A stretch of DNA of 64,000 nucleotides, taken from Novosphingobium fuchskuhlense (GTDB lineage Bacteria > Pseudomonadota > Alphaproteobacteria > Sphingomonadales > Sphingomonadaceae). The notes beneath the pieces are model-generated. The model was not told the origin of the DNA, did no database searches, and worked only from the letters and a program-made list of their open reading frames with translations. The stretch is taken from the NCBI RefSeq assembly GCF_001519075.1, contig NZ_KQ954246.1, positions 496,001-560,000 on the forward strand. Direction: 5' to 3'. This document shows, piece by piece, positions 8,688-17,862 of this stretch. Numbering within the stretch: position 1 is the stretch's first letter; each line of letters starts with the position of its first letter. The position numbers and the translations under genes were made by a program.

Positions 8688-9959
8688 CTAGAGCCGCCAG
8701 CGCACCGAAACCGTTGCCCGGTTCCGGTCATAGGACCGACCCGGTTCGACGGCGCCGCTGTTGCGCCCGAGGCTGTGCGCATAGTCGGCGGTGATCTCGA
8801 CATGCTGGTTCAGCCGCCAGGTCGCCCCGAAGGCGCCGGTGAAGTAGCGCTCCTGCCGGTGCTGTGCACCGCTCGGCACCTGAAAATCGGCCACGACATA
8901 GCGCAGCGAGGGCCGCAGGATCAGCGTTCGCAGCAATTCGTGCTCGGCCGAGAGCATCGCTTCGTGCTGCTGGATCCCCGCGATCCCGGCGATCGGCGAG
9001 CGCTGGAAGCTGCGCCCGCCGCTGAGCCGCACGGTCGTCAGCCGCGTCGGGCTCCATTTGAGCTGGGCGCTGTAGGCAAGGCCGCTGATGCGGGGGAACA
9101 CCGGGGCCGCAAAATCCTGCTGCACCCAGCCGGCGCCCACCTCGCCCTGCAGCAACCGGTTGAGCCCGAACGACAGGCCGGCCAGCGCGGTGAAGCCGTG
9201 CGAGTTGCGGCTCGGCCCGATCGGCGGGGCGAGGTAGCGGTTGCGGTTGAGCGCGAGGCTGGCGAAAGCCGAGACGCCCGGTCCGATCCCCAGCGCCGCG
9301 CGCAGCGAGCCCGACAGCGCCTCGAAATCGCGCTGCGACAGATCGATCACCGCGCCGCCCAGTTCGCGGTCCTGATAGCGATAGCGTTCGTAGCGTCCGC
9401 CAAGCGTGAGGCGCGCGCGGGCGAAGGTTTGCTCGATTTCGGCGCCGCCTGTCAGCACGGTGTAGGCAATCGGTGCCGCGCCGAACAACGTATCCCCGCT
9501 GGTGCCGCGCGCCTCGATACGCCGCGCCCCGCCGATATCGCCCGTCAGGCGCGTATCCGCCCCGATGTCGAGCCGCCCGTCCAGCTTCACGGCATAAGTC
9601 TCGATGTTCTCTGTCTTGCGCTTGGCATAGCGCTTCACTGCCCCTTCGGCGGACAGCCCGAGCGCATGGCGCACCCATTGCGACCGCACCGCGAGCGCGG
9701 GCTGCAGGGCCAGCGCGACATCGCCGCGCTTCACGTCGCTGCGGGCATAGACATTGTCCGTCGCATCCGTCTCGATCCCGAAACTGGGGGAAACCAGCAG
9801 GGCACCCATGCGCGCGCCGGACGTTTCGACTTCGGGCCGCGAGCGCGCACCGACCGTATCGCGCTCCATCCGCGGATCGACGACAGCCTGTGCCTGTGCC
9901 TGCGCCATCGGGGCGATCAGGCCCAGCAGGCAGCACGAAAGTGCCGCCGGACGCGCCAT
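8688..9959 (-). CDS. Outer-membrane beta-barrel protein, BBP2-like
   Basis: The 423-residue product begins with a signal peptide (MARPAALSCCLLGLIAPMAQAQA) and then alternates polar and hydrophobic residues with many RY, RF and LGG turns, typical of a long transmembrane beta-barrel. It resembles putative beta-barrel porin 2 proteins that accompany exopolysaccharide clusters in sphingomonads. The frame is open to a GTG at 10100 and another ATG occurs at 10022, which would add an n-region of 21 residues; the shorter start gives the cleaner signal peptide but has a weak ribosome-binding site. The SleB hydrolase gene follows 8 nt downstream. A role in polysaccharide secretion or envelope structure is inferred from location. 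Confidence 0.68.
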   Translation of the reverse strand: MARPAALSCCLLGLIAPMAQAQAQAVVDPRMERDTVGARSRPEVETSGARMGALLVSPSFGIETDATDNVYARSDVKRGDVALALQPALAVRSQWVRHALGLSAEGAVKRYAKRKTENIETYAVKLDGRLDIGADTRLTGDIGGARRIEARGTSGDTLFGAAPIAYTVLTGGAEIEQTFARARLTLGGRYERYRYQDRELGGAVIDLSQRDFEALSGSLRAALGIGPGVSAFASLALNRNRYLAPPIGPSRNSHGFTALAGLSFGLNRLLQGEVGAGWVQQDFAAPVFPRISGLAYSAQLKWSPTRLTTVRLSGGRSFQRSPIAGIAGIQQHEAMLSAEHELLRTLILRPSLRYVVADFQVPSGAQHRQERYFTGAFGATWRLNQHVEITADYAHSLGRNSGAVEPGRSYDRNRATVSVRWRL

Positions 9960-10219
9960 GGAGGCGGTGTGCTGCCGGTGTTCACCCCCGCTGGCTCCCT
10001 CGCTGGCTGTCCTGCTGCCCATAGCCCGATCCCCGATCCTGCGCCGTGTCTGTCTTACACCCGGCCGGGTACCATTCTTTGCCGCCCGGCAATCGTGCAA
10101 TTAGCCCCGTATCTGAGCAATCTTCCGTGTATCAGCGCCGAAACCGGCCAGCCCTTGGCGCGCCATTAACCAAGGGGGGAAAGCGTTCCTTGAACCGGCG
10201 CATTGCATACCGCTGTGCC

Positions 10220-10720
10220 ATGGACGCCCTGCTCTCCCGCCTCACGCCCGGCCACGTCGCGCAATTCGCGCGGATCGCGGCGCTGCTGATCGCCTTTGCG
10301 CTCACCATGGACTACGTCACCGACCGGCTTACGCTGGAGCATGCCGGGGTCGGCGCGTTTTTCCTCGCGGTGTCCACGCTGCTGGCGCTGCCTGGCCAGC
10401 GCAGCTCCGAATTGCTCGGTGCACTGGCGATCTGGCTGACCTATGCCGAGTTCATGGCCGCGATCCAGAGCGGGCATTTCGATCTGTGGCGTTGGGCCGT
10501 GGTGCTGGCGACGCTTTCGCTGGTGATCGTGCCGATCAAGGTCCAGCACTTGCGCCAGCTGGCCCGCACCAACCCCTATCAGCCGCTGGGCGAGCTTTAC
10601 CGCCGGGTGTGGACGCCGCCTGCACCGGTTGCCAAGCCGGCGCCTTATGTCCCGGCCGCGCTGACCGCGACCTGCGGCGATCCGGTGGGCGAGGCGGGCC
10701 TGGCGCCAGGCGGGGTCTGA
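10220..10720 (+). CDS. Small multi-pass membrane protein of unknown function
   Basis: This 166-residue protein, read from the ATG at 10220, has about four hydrophobic segments (FARIAALLIAFALTM, VGAFFLAVSTLLAL, LLGALAIWLTYAEFMAAI, WAVVLATLSLVIVPIKV) and a proline-rich cytoplasmic tail. No family was recognised. An upstream GTG at 10046 would add 58 hydrophilic residues that look non-coding. Its last 76 nt overlap the 3' end of the convergent glycosyltransferase gene, an unusually long antisense overlap that limits how either C-terminus can evolve. Confidence 0.6.
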   Translation: MDALLSRLTPGHVAQFARIAALLIAFALTMDYVTDRLTLEHAGVGAFFLAVSTLLALPGQRSSELLGALAIWLTYAEFMAAIQSGHFDLWRWAVVLATLSLVIVPIKVQHLRQLARTNPYQPLGELYRRVWTPPAPVAKPAPYVPAALTATCGDPVGEAGLAPGGV

Positions 10721-11964
10721 GGCGCGCCGAGCCGCGCGGGGGCCTGAAGCGTGCCGAGCCGTGCGGCGTAGTGCGCGAGCAGCGCGTCGATCCATTGCTC
10801 CGGTGACAGGGCGAGCCCGCGCGTGGCGGTGAAGGCCGCGTGGCTCATCGCCGCCACGCGCGCGTCGTCCGTGGCAAGGGCCGCCAGCGCGGCGGCAAAG
10901 GCGGCGGTATCGCGCGGATCGACCGCCAGCCCCGCGCCCGCCGCGACCAGATCGGGCGCCAGCAGGGCGCTGGGCGGCAGGATCACCGGCAGGCCGGCCA
11001 GCGCGGCCTCCATCGCGACGAGGCCATAGGGTTCGGGATAGCGGCTCGGCATCACCAGCACCCGCGCTGTGGCCGCGAGCGCACCGATGGCGGCGGGCGG
11101 AAGGCGTCCGGCAAAGTGCGCCTCGGGATACTCCGCCGCCAGCCGCGCGCGATCTGCCCCATCGCCGACAAGGTGGATCGGCACCCCTGCGCGCCGGGCG
11201 GCGGCGAGCGCCAGGTCCGCGCCCTTGGTCGCCTCGATCCGGCCGACGAACAGCACTTCCTCGCCGCGTTCTGCCGCGATGCGCGTGGTGCTGAAGGGCG
11301 TGACCGGGTTGGGCAGGGGATGGATCGCATCAAGGGGAATGCCCGCGCGCGCCAGCATCGGGCGCATCGCGGCGTGGATCGCGAGCACGGGCGGCGAACT
11401 GTGCGGCCGGAAGACATGGCGCTGCACCGCATGGCGCACCACGCGCCACAGCTTGTGCGCATGGCCCCGCCGGTCGCACGCTTCGGCAAGGCAGGCGCGG
11501 GAGAGCGGATCATGCGGGCAGGGCGTGCCGGTGGCGAAGTTGGTGAAGGCGCCATTGGGGCAGGCGAGGAAGAAATCGTGCGCCGAGATCACCAGCCTGC
11601 TGCGCACCGGCGCCAGCGCGGCGAACACCGAGGGCGAGAGGATCTGCGACCAGCCGTGGAGGTGATAGACCGTCCCCGGCGCATCGTTTTCGGCGATCCA
11701 GCGCCGCACCATGCGCGCCGCGGCACGGTTCCACACCCCGTCGAGCAAGGTGCTGCCGCGCCCCAGCAGTCGCGCCTGCCCAAGCCCCACGGCGGCGATG
11801 CCGGCCTCGGCCAGCGCCGGATCGGGCGCATCGCCAGACAGGAAAGCGACCCGGTGCCCGCGCTCGGCCAGGCGCCGCGCCGAGCCGACCGCCAGCGCGC
11901 TTGCCCCGCCCATCGGGTGCGAGAGATCGTTGATCACCACGATCCGGTGCGGCGCGCCGTTCAT
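10645..11964 (-). CDS. Glycosyltransferase, GT4-like
   Basis: This 439-residue enzyme probably adds a sugar from a nucleotide donor during surface-polysaccharide assembly. The N-terminal half holds VVINDLSHPMGGASA, the Gly-rich acceptor-side loop, and the C-terminal half holds LFVGRIEATKGADL and the E-x7-E donor-binding motif in SRYPEPYGLVAMEAALAGLPV, diagnostic of the GT-B fold of family 4. The start ATG overlaps the stop of the pyruvyl transferase gene as ATGA (11961-11964), so the genes are translationally coupled. A Cys cluster near residues 150-175 (CPNGAF, CPHDPLSRACLAEACDRRGH) could bind metal or form disulfides and is not universal in the family. The last 20 residues are Pro/Ala-rich and overlap the opposite gene. 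Confidence 0.85.
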   Translation of the reverse strand: MNGAPHRIVVINDLSHPMGGASALAVGSARRLAERGHRVAFLSGDAPDPALAEAGIAAVGLGQARLLGRGSTLLDGVWNRAAARMVRRWIAENDAPGTVYHLHGWSQILSPSVFAALAPVRSRLVISAHDFFLACPNGAFTNFATGTPCPHDPLSRACLAEACDRRGHAHKLWRVVRHAVQRHVFRPHSSPPVLAIHAAMRPMLARAGIPLDAIHPLPNPVTPFSTTRIAAERGEEVLFVGRIEATKGADLALAAARRAGVPIHLVGDGADRARLAAEYPEAHFAGRLPPAAIGALAATARVLVMPSRYPEPYGLVAMEAALAGLPVILPPSALLAPDLVAAGAGLAVDPRDTAAFAAALAALATDDARVAAMSHAAFTATRGLALSPEQWIDALLAHYAARLGTLQAPARLGAPQTPPGARPASPTGSPQVAVSAAGT

Positions 11965-13280
11965 GCCGCCGCTCCGACCGGTTGCCCGCCTGATGGGCCG
12001 ATGGGCTGCATCGCGCGGGCCAGCGCGGCGGCCATGCGCGCAATATCGCCGCGCGTGCCGGCGATCAGCGCTTCGAGCGCGGCGCGGTCCACCCCTTCGG
12101 CCGCGGCCTGCCGGGCCAGCGCCGTCAGCGCCGGGCCATCGAGCGAGGCCGTATCGGCAATGAATTGCCCGCGCCCGGCCAGCGCGAAGAAGCTGTCGAG
12201 CTTCACATCCCAGCGCAAGCCGATGGTGGGAATGGCAAAGGAATGCGCGGCAATGCAGGCATGCATGCGGTGCGCCACGATCAGCTGGCAACCGGCGATG
12301 AACCGGATCATCTCCGCCGGATCGGCAAAAGGATTGGTCATCGTCACCGGGCCTTTGGCGGAAAGGATCCAGTCCGGCCCCATCGCGTGGAGATAATCGC
12401 GGTCTTCCGGGCTGCCATTGGTGAACAGCGCGACGCGAAAGCCCGCATCGACGAGCGCGCGCGCGGCGGTGGCATACCAGGCATCGAGCGCCGCGCAGGC
12501 TGCGCTCGCGGCGGCGCCGTCGGGCCCCGTGGCGTGGTAGCGCAGCGCCATCGGCGCGGTCACGCACAGGCCCGCGACCGGCGCATCGAACGGCAGCGGC
12601 GGGCGCGGAAAATGGCAGCTGGCGAGCAGCCCCGGATCGCCGCTCAGCGCAGCGGGGCGCACGCCTTGCGGCACGAGCAGATCGCGCCAGGCCGCCTGGC
12701 TGCGCGCATCGCGCACCGCGGCATAGGCCAGCTTGGCCCTGCCCAGCGCACGGCCGAACAGGCGCTTGCCGGCCGCGGACCACTGGCGATTGGCACCGAC
12801 ACCGTAGACCGCTGCGGGCAGGCGGAGCCTTGCCGCCTGATCCAGCGCCCCGGCGATCTTCATCGGGAAATTGAGATCGGCATCGGTCAGCAGATTGCCG
12901 CCGCCCAGCACCACCGCGTCACACCCCGCAAGGCGCGTGCGGACATGCCGCCGCAGCCGCAGGTGGACCAGCGCGGCCAGCGCGATCCGCGTCGCCAGCC
13001 GCCGCGCCGAAGCGGGCAGCGCCTCCAGCACCGCGATCTGCGCGGCGCGGCGGCTGGGCGCGATGGGCGGATAGGCGCGCCGCCCCGCCAGATCGATCGA
13101 AAACACCTCGGTGCCCGGCGCAATCGTCTGGAAGGTGCGCGCCAGCTCCGCCTCAAGGCATTCGGACAGGAGCCCGTCACCCAGATTCGGGCTGTACTTC
13201 ACATTGAGCAGCGCGATCCGCCGGGGCGGGGAGGGAGGGGAAGAGGATGGCAGGGACGAAGGGGGTTCGGCAAGGCTCAT
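11961..13280 (-). CDS. Polysaccharide pyruvyl transferase family protein
   Basis: This 439-residue protein resembles enzymes that transfer pyruvate from phosphoenolpyruvate to a sugar hydroxyl as a ketal, giving acidic exopolysaccharides. Visible family signatures are LNVKYSPNLGDGLL near the N-terminus, VVLGGGNLLTD in the middle and the late VAHRMHACIAAHSFAIPTIGL block, whose His and Arg are conserved in CsaB/PssM-type proteins. The first 20 residues are a Pro/Ser-rich tail that may not be translated. It is the first gene of a coupled pair with the GT4 enzyme. Pyruvylation would fit an anionic exopolysaccharide made with the export genes at the left end; the acceptor is unknown. Confidence 0.85.
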   Translation of the reverse strand: MSLAEPPSSLPSSSPPSPPRRIALLNVKYSPNLGDGLLSECLEAELARTFQTIAPGTEVFSIDLAGRRAYPPIAPSRRAAQIAVLEALPASARRLATRIALAALVHLRLRRHVRTRLAGCDAVVLGGGNLLTDADLNFPMKIAGALDQAARLRLPAAVYGVGANRQWSAAGKRLFGRALGRAKLAYAAVRDARSQAAWRDLLVPQGVRPAALSGDPGLLASCHFPRPPLPFDAPVAGLCVTAPMALRYHATGPDGAAASAACAALDAWYATAARALVDAGFRVALFTNGSPEDRDYLHAMGPDWILSAKGPVTMTNPFADPAEMIRFIAGCQLIVAHRMHACIAAHSFAIPTIGLRWDVKLDSFFALAGRGQFIADTASLDGPALTALARQAAAEGVDRAALEALIAGTRGDIARMAAALARAMQPIGPSGGQPVGAAA

Positions 13281-13343
13281 GCCCGGGGGGTGTCATGGTG
13301 CCCAGCCTTCCCGCAAGCACGGATACCCCCGGAATCGAGCGGT

Positions 13344-14228
13344 TCAGTCCGCCGGGGCCAGCACCGCGCGCAGGACCGGCCGCAGCCCGCTGGCCGCGAT
13401 CAGGTCTTCCTGCCCGCCCGCCACGATCAGCCCGATCCGGCGGCGATAGTCATAACCCTGCAAGCGCACCGCCACCGTGCCCGGCGCGGCGAGCGAAACC
13501 GGCGCTGTCGTCACCCCTGCGCCCGATGCCACGAGCGCAAGGCAGCGATCATCGTTTCCCCCGCGAAAGGCAAAGTGCGGCCGCACTCCCCGCGCGGTGA
13601 AGAAGCGGCTGGTCTCGGCAAGAATTTCGCAGGACCGGCGCGCGATCATCGTCTCGCCCGCCAGTTCCTCGGGCAGCAGGCTGTCGCGTCCGGCAAGGCG
13701 ATGCGCGGCGGGCAGGATCATCGCATAGCCTTCCTCGAGCAGCATCTCCGGCCCGGTCTCTGCTCCGGTCTCTGGACCATGCAGCGTGGTCAGCACCGCA
13801 TCGAGCCGGTGTTCGGCAAGCCGCCGCCTGAGGTCCGCGTCGGCGCCTTCCGTCAGCGTGAGCCGCGCCCGGCCATCCCCTGCCGCCGCGAACCGCGCGG
13901 CGATCCCCGCCACCATGCGCGTGGCGAGCGAGGCGATCACGCCCAGCCGCAGCGGCGGGGCCGGGGCGGGCGCGGCCAGCACCCCGCGCTCGGCAAGGCC
14001 GAACTCGCGCTCGATCGCGCGGGCGTGGATTAGCAGGCGGTTGCCCGCCTCGGTCAGCCGCAGCGCACGCCGCTCGCGCAGGATCACGGTGGCGCCCAGC
14101 GCGCGTTCCAGCTCGGCGATTCCGGCGGACAATGTGGGCTGCGCCACATGCAGCTGGTTCGCGGCGGCGGTGAATGAGCCGGTATCGACAAGCGCAAGGA
14201 ACTGGCGGAGATGGCGGCGGTTCAGCAT
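13344..14228 (-). CDS. LysR-type transcriptional regulator of the isovalerate/leucine operon
   Basis: This 294-residue protein has an N-terminal winged helix-turn-helix (residues 1-60, RHLRQFLALVDTGSFTAAANQLHVAQPTLSAGIAELE), the hallmark of LysR proteins, and a periplasmic-binding-like effector domain from about 90. It is divergent from the isovaleryl-CoA dehydrogenase gene with a 93-bp gap, the standard arrangement for a LysR activator and its target. I infer that it responds to an acyl-CoA or branched-chain intermediate. A T-N11-A palindrome overlaps its own start codon, suggesting autoregulation. Confidence 0.88.
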   Translation of the reverse strand: MLNRRHLRQFLALVDTGSFTAAANQLHVAQPTLSAGIAELERALGATVILRERRALRLTEAGNRLLIHARAIEREFGLAERGVLAAPAPAPPLRLGVIASLATRMVAGIAARFAAAGDGRARLTLTEGADADLRRRLAEHRLDAVLTTLHGPETGAETGPEMLLEEGYAMILPAAHRLAGRDSLLPEELAGETMIARRSCEILAETSRFFTARGVRPHFAFRGGNDDRCLALVASGAGVTTAPVSLAAPGTVAVRLQGYDYRRRIGLIVAGGQEDLIAASGLRPVLRAVLAPAD

Positions 14229-14244
14229 AGATTTTTCCTATAAT
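14227..14244. promoter_or_regulatory. LysR-type box overlapping a TATAAT promoter element
   Basis: ATAG (14227-14230), seven bases, then CTAT (14238-14241) forms a T-N11-A dyad, the generic LysR operator. It overlaps the start codon of the lysR gene and a consensus plus-strand TATAAT (14239-14244) that could serve the ivd operon, with a predicted transcript start about 70 nt before ivd. No good -35 is present, as expected for an activator-dependent promoter. Confidence 0.5.
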
Positions 14245-14321
14245 ACCTCTCGCGAAAATTCAATTTTTCCGAACCTGCCAAATCCCATAGACTGCCGCGG
14301 GAGAAGAGGAGTCTGACTGGA

Positions 14322-15485
14322 ATGCGCGCCACGCCCGAGCTTGATTTCGCCCTGCCCGAAAGCGCCCTGATGATCCGCGAGGCGGCGGGCCGCTTTGCCG
14401 ACGAGCAGATCGCGCCGCTGGCTGCCAAGGTCGATGCGGAAGACTGGTTTCCCCGCGATCTCTGGCCTGCGATGGGCGCGCTTGGCCTCCACGGCATCAC
14501 GGTGGAAGAGGAATGGGGCGGGCTCGGTCTCGGCTATCTCGATCACGTCATCGCGGTCGAGGAAGTGAGCCGCGCCTCGGCTTCGGTGGGCCTCAGCTAC
14601 GGCGCGCATTCCAACCTCTGCGTCAACCAGATCCGCCGCTGGGGGAATGACGAGCAGAAGGCCAAGTATCTGCCGAAGCTGATCTCCGGCGAACACCTCG
14701 GCAGCCTCGCGATGTCGGAAGCGGGCGCGGGTTCGGACGTCGTCTCGATGAAGCTGAAGGCCGATGCTGTCCCCGGCGGGTTCCGCCTCAACGGCACGAA
14801 ATTCTGGATCACCAACGCCACTTACGCCGATACCCTCGTGGTCTACGCGAAGACGGCACCCGAAGCGGCCAGCCGGGGCATCACCGCGTTCCTGATCGAG
14901 AAGGGCATGCCGGGCTTCTCCATCGGCCAGAAGATCGACAAGATGGGCATGCGCGGCTCGCCCACCGCCGAACTCGTCTTCAACGATTGCTTCGTGCCCG
15001 AGGAAAACGTGATGGGCCCGCTGCATGGCGGTGTCGGCGTGCTGATGAGCGGCCTTGACTACGAGCGCGTGGTGCTGGCGGGTATCCAGCTCGGGCTGAT
15101 GCAGGCCTGCCTCGACACGGTCATCCCCTATGTCCGCGAGCGCAAGCAGTTCGGCAAACCCATCGGCGCGTTCCAGCTGATGCAGGGCAAGGTGGCGGAC
15201 ATGTATGTCGCTCTGCAATCGGCGCGGGCCTACACCTACGCCGTCGCGCGGGCGGCGGATGCGGGGCAGACGACGCGCTTCGATGCGGCGGGGGTGATCC
15301 TGCTGGGCAGCGAGGCGGCGTTCCGCGTGGCGGGCGAAGCGGTGCAGGCGCTGGGCGGCGCGGGCTATACCAAGGACTGGCCGGTCGAACGCTATCTCAG
15401 GGATGCCAAGCTGCTCGATATCGGCGCGGGGACGAACGAGATCAGGCGCATGCTGATCGGGCGCGAACTGATCGGGGCGGCGTGA
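14322..15485 (+). CDS. ivd: Isovaleryl-CoA dehydrogenase
   Basis: This 387-residue flavoenzyme oxidises isovaleryl-CoA to 3-methylcrotonyl-CoA in leucine breakdown, passing electrons to ETF. The acyl-CoA dehydrogenase signatures are clear (MSEAGAGSDV, FWITNATYADT, RERKQFGKPI, ALGGAGYTKDWPVER). The assignment to isovaleryl-CoA rather than straight-chain substrates rests on the catalytic base: the C-terminal position reads DIGAGTNEIRR, with Gly where most family members carry Glu, while a Glu is present in GLDYERVVLAG (Glu248), the relocated base known from isovaleryl-CoA dehydrogenase. Both methylcrotonyl-CoA carboxylase subunits follow in the same operon. GAGGAG precedes the ATG. Confidence 0.93.
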   Translation: MRATPELDFALPESALMIREAAGRFADEQIAPLAAKVDAEDWFPRDLWPAMGALGLHGITVEEEWGGLGLGYLDHVIAVEEVSRASASVGLSYGAHSNLCVNQIRRWGNDEQKAKYLPKLISGEHLGSLAMSEAGAGSDVVSMKLKADAVPGGFRLNGTKFWITNATYADTLVVYAKTAPEAASRGITAFLIEKGMPGFSIGQKIDKMGMRGSPTAELVFNDCFVPEENVMGPLHGGVGVLMSGLDYERVVLAGIQLGLMQACLDTVIPYVRERKQFGKPIGAFQLMQGKVADMYVALQSARAYTYAVARAADAGQTTRFDAAGVILLGSEAAFRVAGEAVQALGGAGYTKDWPVERYLRDAKLLDIGAGTNEIRRMLIGRELIGAA

Positions 15486-15775
15486 TGGCCGATTTTCTGC
15501 TGCTGATGCACGGTGATACCACCGCGCCCGAAGACGGTGCGGCATGGGACGCCTATTTCGGGTTTCTCCATGCCTCCGGCGCGTTCGAGGGCGGGAGTTC
15601 GCTTGGCGATGCGCGCTGCTACCGCCGCACTGGCGCACCGGCTGCGGCGGCGCGGCTGACCGGCTTCTTGCGCGTGCGGGCGGCGGACTGGGCCGGGGCC
15701 GAAGCCCTGCTGGATGGCAATCCGGTGCTGGCCGCGGGCGGCACGGTCGAAATTCGGGAGCTGGTGCGTGATTGA
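15485..15775 (+). CDS. YCII-related small protein
   Basis: This 96-residue protein is read from the ATG at 15485, which overlaps the ivd stop by one base (TGATG); a GTG three bases earlier is the alternative. The start ADFLLLMHGD, the LHASGAFEGGSSLGDARCYRR segment and the AEALLDGNPVLAAGGTVEIREL ending match YCII-related (DGPF-like) proteins, which fold as ferredoxin-like dimers and are mostly of unknown function, with some acting as muconolactone-like isomerases or dehalogenases. Its tight fit between ivd and mccB suggests it works in, or protects, the isovalerate pathway. Confidence 0.75.
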   Translation: MADFLLLMHGDTTAPEDGAAWDAYFGFLHASGAFEGGSSLGDARCYRRTGAPAAAARLTGFLRVRAADWAGAEALLDGNPVLAAGGTVEIRELVRD

Positions 15776-15790
15776 TCTGGAGACCTGCGC

Positions 15791-17392
15791 ATGAGCGCCC
15801 CAATCCTTTCCACCAATCTCGACCTTTCCAGCCCGGAGGCGCAGGCCCGCGCGGCGCACAACCGCGCTTTGGCGGCGGAGCTGCGCGCCAGGGTGGCCAA
15901 GGTCGCACTTGGCGGGGATGAGAAGTCCCGCGCCCGCCATGTGGCGCGCGGCAAGCTGCTTCCGCGGGATCGGGTCGAGCGGCTGCTCGATCCGGGCTCG
16001 CCGTTTCTGGAGCTGGGCCAGCTGGCGGCCAATGGCATGTATGGCGATGAAGTGCCCGGCGCGGGGATCATTACCGGCATCGGCCGCGTTTCGGGCCGCC
16101 AGTGCATGATCTTTGCCAACGATGCGACGGTGAAGGGCGGCACCTACTTCCCGATGACGGTGAAGAAGCACATCCGCGCGCAGGACATTGCTCGGGAAAA
16201 CCGACTGCCGTGTGTCTATCTCGTCGACAGCGGCGGCGCGAACCTGCCCAACCAGGCGGAGGTCTTTCCGGACCGCGACCACTTCGGCCGGTTCTTCTAC
16301 AATCAGGCGCAGATGAGTGCGCAGGGCATCCCGCAGATCGCCAGCGTGATGGGCAGTTGCACCGCAGGCGGCGCCTATGTGCCGGCGATGAGCGACGAAA
16401 GCGTGATCGTGCGCGAGCAGGGCACGATCTTCCTTGCCGGCCCGCCCTTGGTGAAGGCCGCGACGGGCGAGGAAATCACCGCCGAGGCGCTGGGGGGCGG
16501 GGACCTCCATGCGCGCAAGTCCGGCGTGGTCGATCATCTGGCGGACAATGACGAGCACGCGCTGACGATCGTGCGGGATATTGTGAGCCATCTGGGGCCG
16601 GGGCCTGCTGGCGTGCAGGGCGCCGTCGCGCCGCGCCCGCCGAAGTACGATGCGGAAGAGCTTTACTCGATCATCCCCGAAGACGTCCGCGCGCCTTACG
16701 ATGTCCACGAAGTGATCGCGCGGATCGTGGACGGCAGCGAGTTCCACGAGTTCAAGGCGGTCTATGGCACCACGCTCGTCTGCGGTTTTGCGCGGATCTG
16801 GGGCATGGAAGTCGCCATCCTCGCCAACAACGGCGTGCTGTTTTCCGAAAGTGCGCAGAAGGGCGCGCATTTCATCGAACTCGCCTGCCAGCGCCGCATT
16901 CCGCTGCTGTTCCTCCAGAACATCTCGGGCTTCATGGTGGGCGGCAAGTATGAGGCGGAAGGCATTGCCAAGCACGGCGCCAAGCTGGTGACGGCGGTTG
17001 CCACCGCGCAAGTCCCCAAGCTGACGGTGCTGATCGGCGGCAGCTTCGGCGCGGGCAACTATGGCATGTGCGGGCGGGCCTATGACCCGCGCTTCCTGTT
17101 CACTTGGCCCAATGCGCGCATCAGCGTGATGGGCGGGGAGCAGGCGGCGAGCGTGCTGGCGACCGTCCACCGCGATGCGGAGAAGTGGACGGCAGAAGAA
17201 GCCGAGGCGTTCAAGGCCCCGATCCGGCAGAAGTATGAGGACGAGGGAAACCCCTATTACGCGACCGCGCGGCTGTGGGATGACGGGGTGATCGATCCGG
17301 TGCAGACGCGCGATGTGCTGGGGCTGGCTTTGGGCGTGTGTCTGGAAACCCCGATTGCGGAGGCGCCCCGCTTCGGGGTGTTCCGGATGTGA
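15791..17392 (+). CDS. mccB: Methylcrotonyl-CoA carboxylase beta (carboxyltransferase) subunit
   Basis: This 533-residue subunit transfers the carboxyl group from carboxybiotin to 3-methylcrotonyl-CoA, giving 3-methylglutaconyl-CoA. Both carboxyltransferase halves are present: the acyl-CoA side ([48 protein letters not shown]) and the biotin side ([39 protein letters not shown]). The SGGANLPNQ and [12 protein letters not shown] blocks are typical of methylcrotonyl-CoA rather than propionyl-CoA carboxylases. The partner biotin carboxylase gene lies 467 bp downstream in the same operon, separated by one small gene that overlaps both neighbours. Confidence 0.93.
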   Translation: MSAPILSTNLDLSSPEAQARAAHNRALAAELRARVAKVALGGDEKSRARHVARGKLLPRDRVERLLDPGSPFLELGQLAANGMYGDEVPGAGIITGIGRVSGRQCMIFANDATVKGGTYFPMTVKKHIRAQDIARENRLPCVYLVDSGGANLPNQAEVFPDRDHFGRFFYNQAQMSAQGIPQIASVMGSCTAGGAYVPAMSDESVIVREQGTIFLAGPPLVKAATGEEITAEALGGGDLHARKSGVVDHLADNDEHALTIVRDIVSHLGPGPAGVQGAVAPRPPKYDAEELYSIIPEDVRAPYDVHEVIARIVDGSEFHEFKAVYGTTLVCGFARIWGMEVAILANNGVLFSESAQKGAHFIELACQRRIPLLFLQNISGFMVGGKYEAEGIAKHGAKLVTAVATAQVPKLTVLIGGSFGAGNYGMCGRAYDPRFLFTWPNARISVMGGEQAASVLATVHRDAEKWTAEEAEAFKAPIRQKYEDEGNPYYATARLWDDGVIDPVQTRDVLGLALGVCLETPIAEAPRFGVFRM

Positions 17393-17862
17393 TGCCGATG
17401 ATCACCGTCCTCTCCGCCCTTGCCCTTGCCGCCGCGCCGCTGCCGCAAGGGGAGCGCCTGCCGCCGCCCGATTTCGGCGACAAGGCTATCGCCGCCACTG
17501 TCGATGCGCTGCTTGCCACGCTGGAGACCGGCGATGCGCCCGCGCTGTTGAAGCTCGTCTATCCCGAAGGCCGCGTCACCGGGCGCGGCACTTTCGTGGG
17601 CGGCGCGAGCGGCCTGCGCAGCCGCAGCTTTGCCGAATATGCAGCGCGGATGGTGCCGGGTTCAGGGTTTATCGAGCGGATAACCAATCCGGTCATCGAG
17701 CAGGACGGAGATGTCGCGATGGTCTGGGCGCCGTTCACGATTCTGATGGGCGGCAAGCTGGTCAGCTGCGGCTTTGATCACTTCGATCTGGTGCGCGAGA
17801 ACGGCCAGTGGAAGGTGATGAACCTCACGTTTTCCTCGCGCACGGAAGGGTGCGGCGCATGA
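17392..17862 (+). CDS. Small exported NTF2-like protein within the leucine operon
   Basis: This 156-residue protein is read from an ATG overlapping the mccB stop by one base (TGATG); its own end overlaps the mccA start by four (ATGA), so it is an integral operon member. The start [20 protein letters not shown] looks like a short signal peptide, and the rest (VDALLATLETGDAPALLKLVYPEG, ending GFDHFDLVRENGQWKVMNLTF) has the SnoaL/DUF4440-like cone fold pattern. No catalytic residues are evident. A periplasmic protein between two cytoplasmic carboxylase subunits is odd and its role is unknown. Confidence 0.72.
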   Translation: MPMITVLSALALAAAPLPQGERLPPPDFGDKAIAATVDALLATLETGDAPALLKLVYPEGRVTGRGTFVGGASGLRSRSFAEYAARMVPGSGFIERITNPVIEQDGDVAMVWAPFTILMGGKLVSCGFDHFDLVRENGQWKVMNLTFSSRTEGCGA

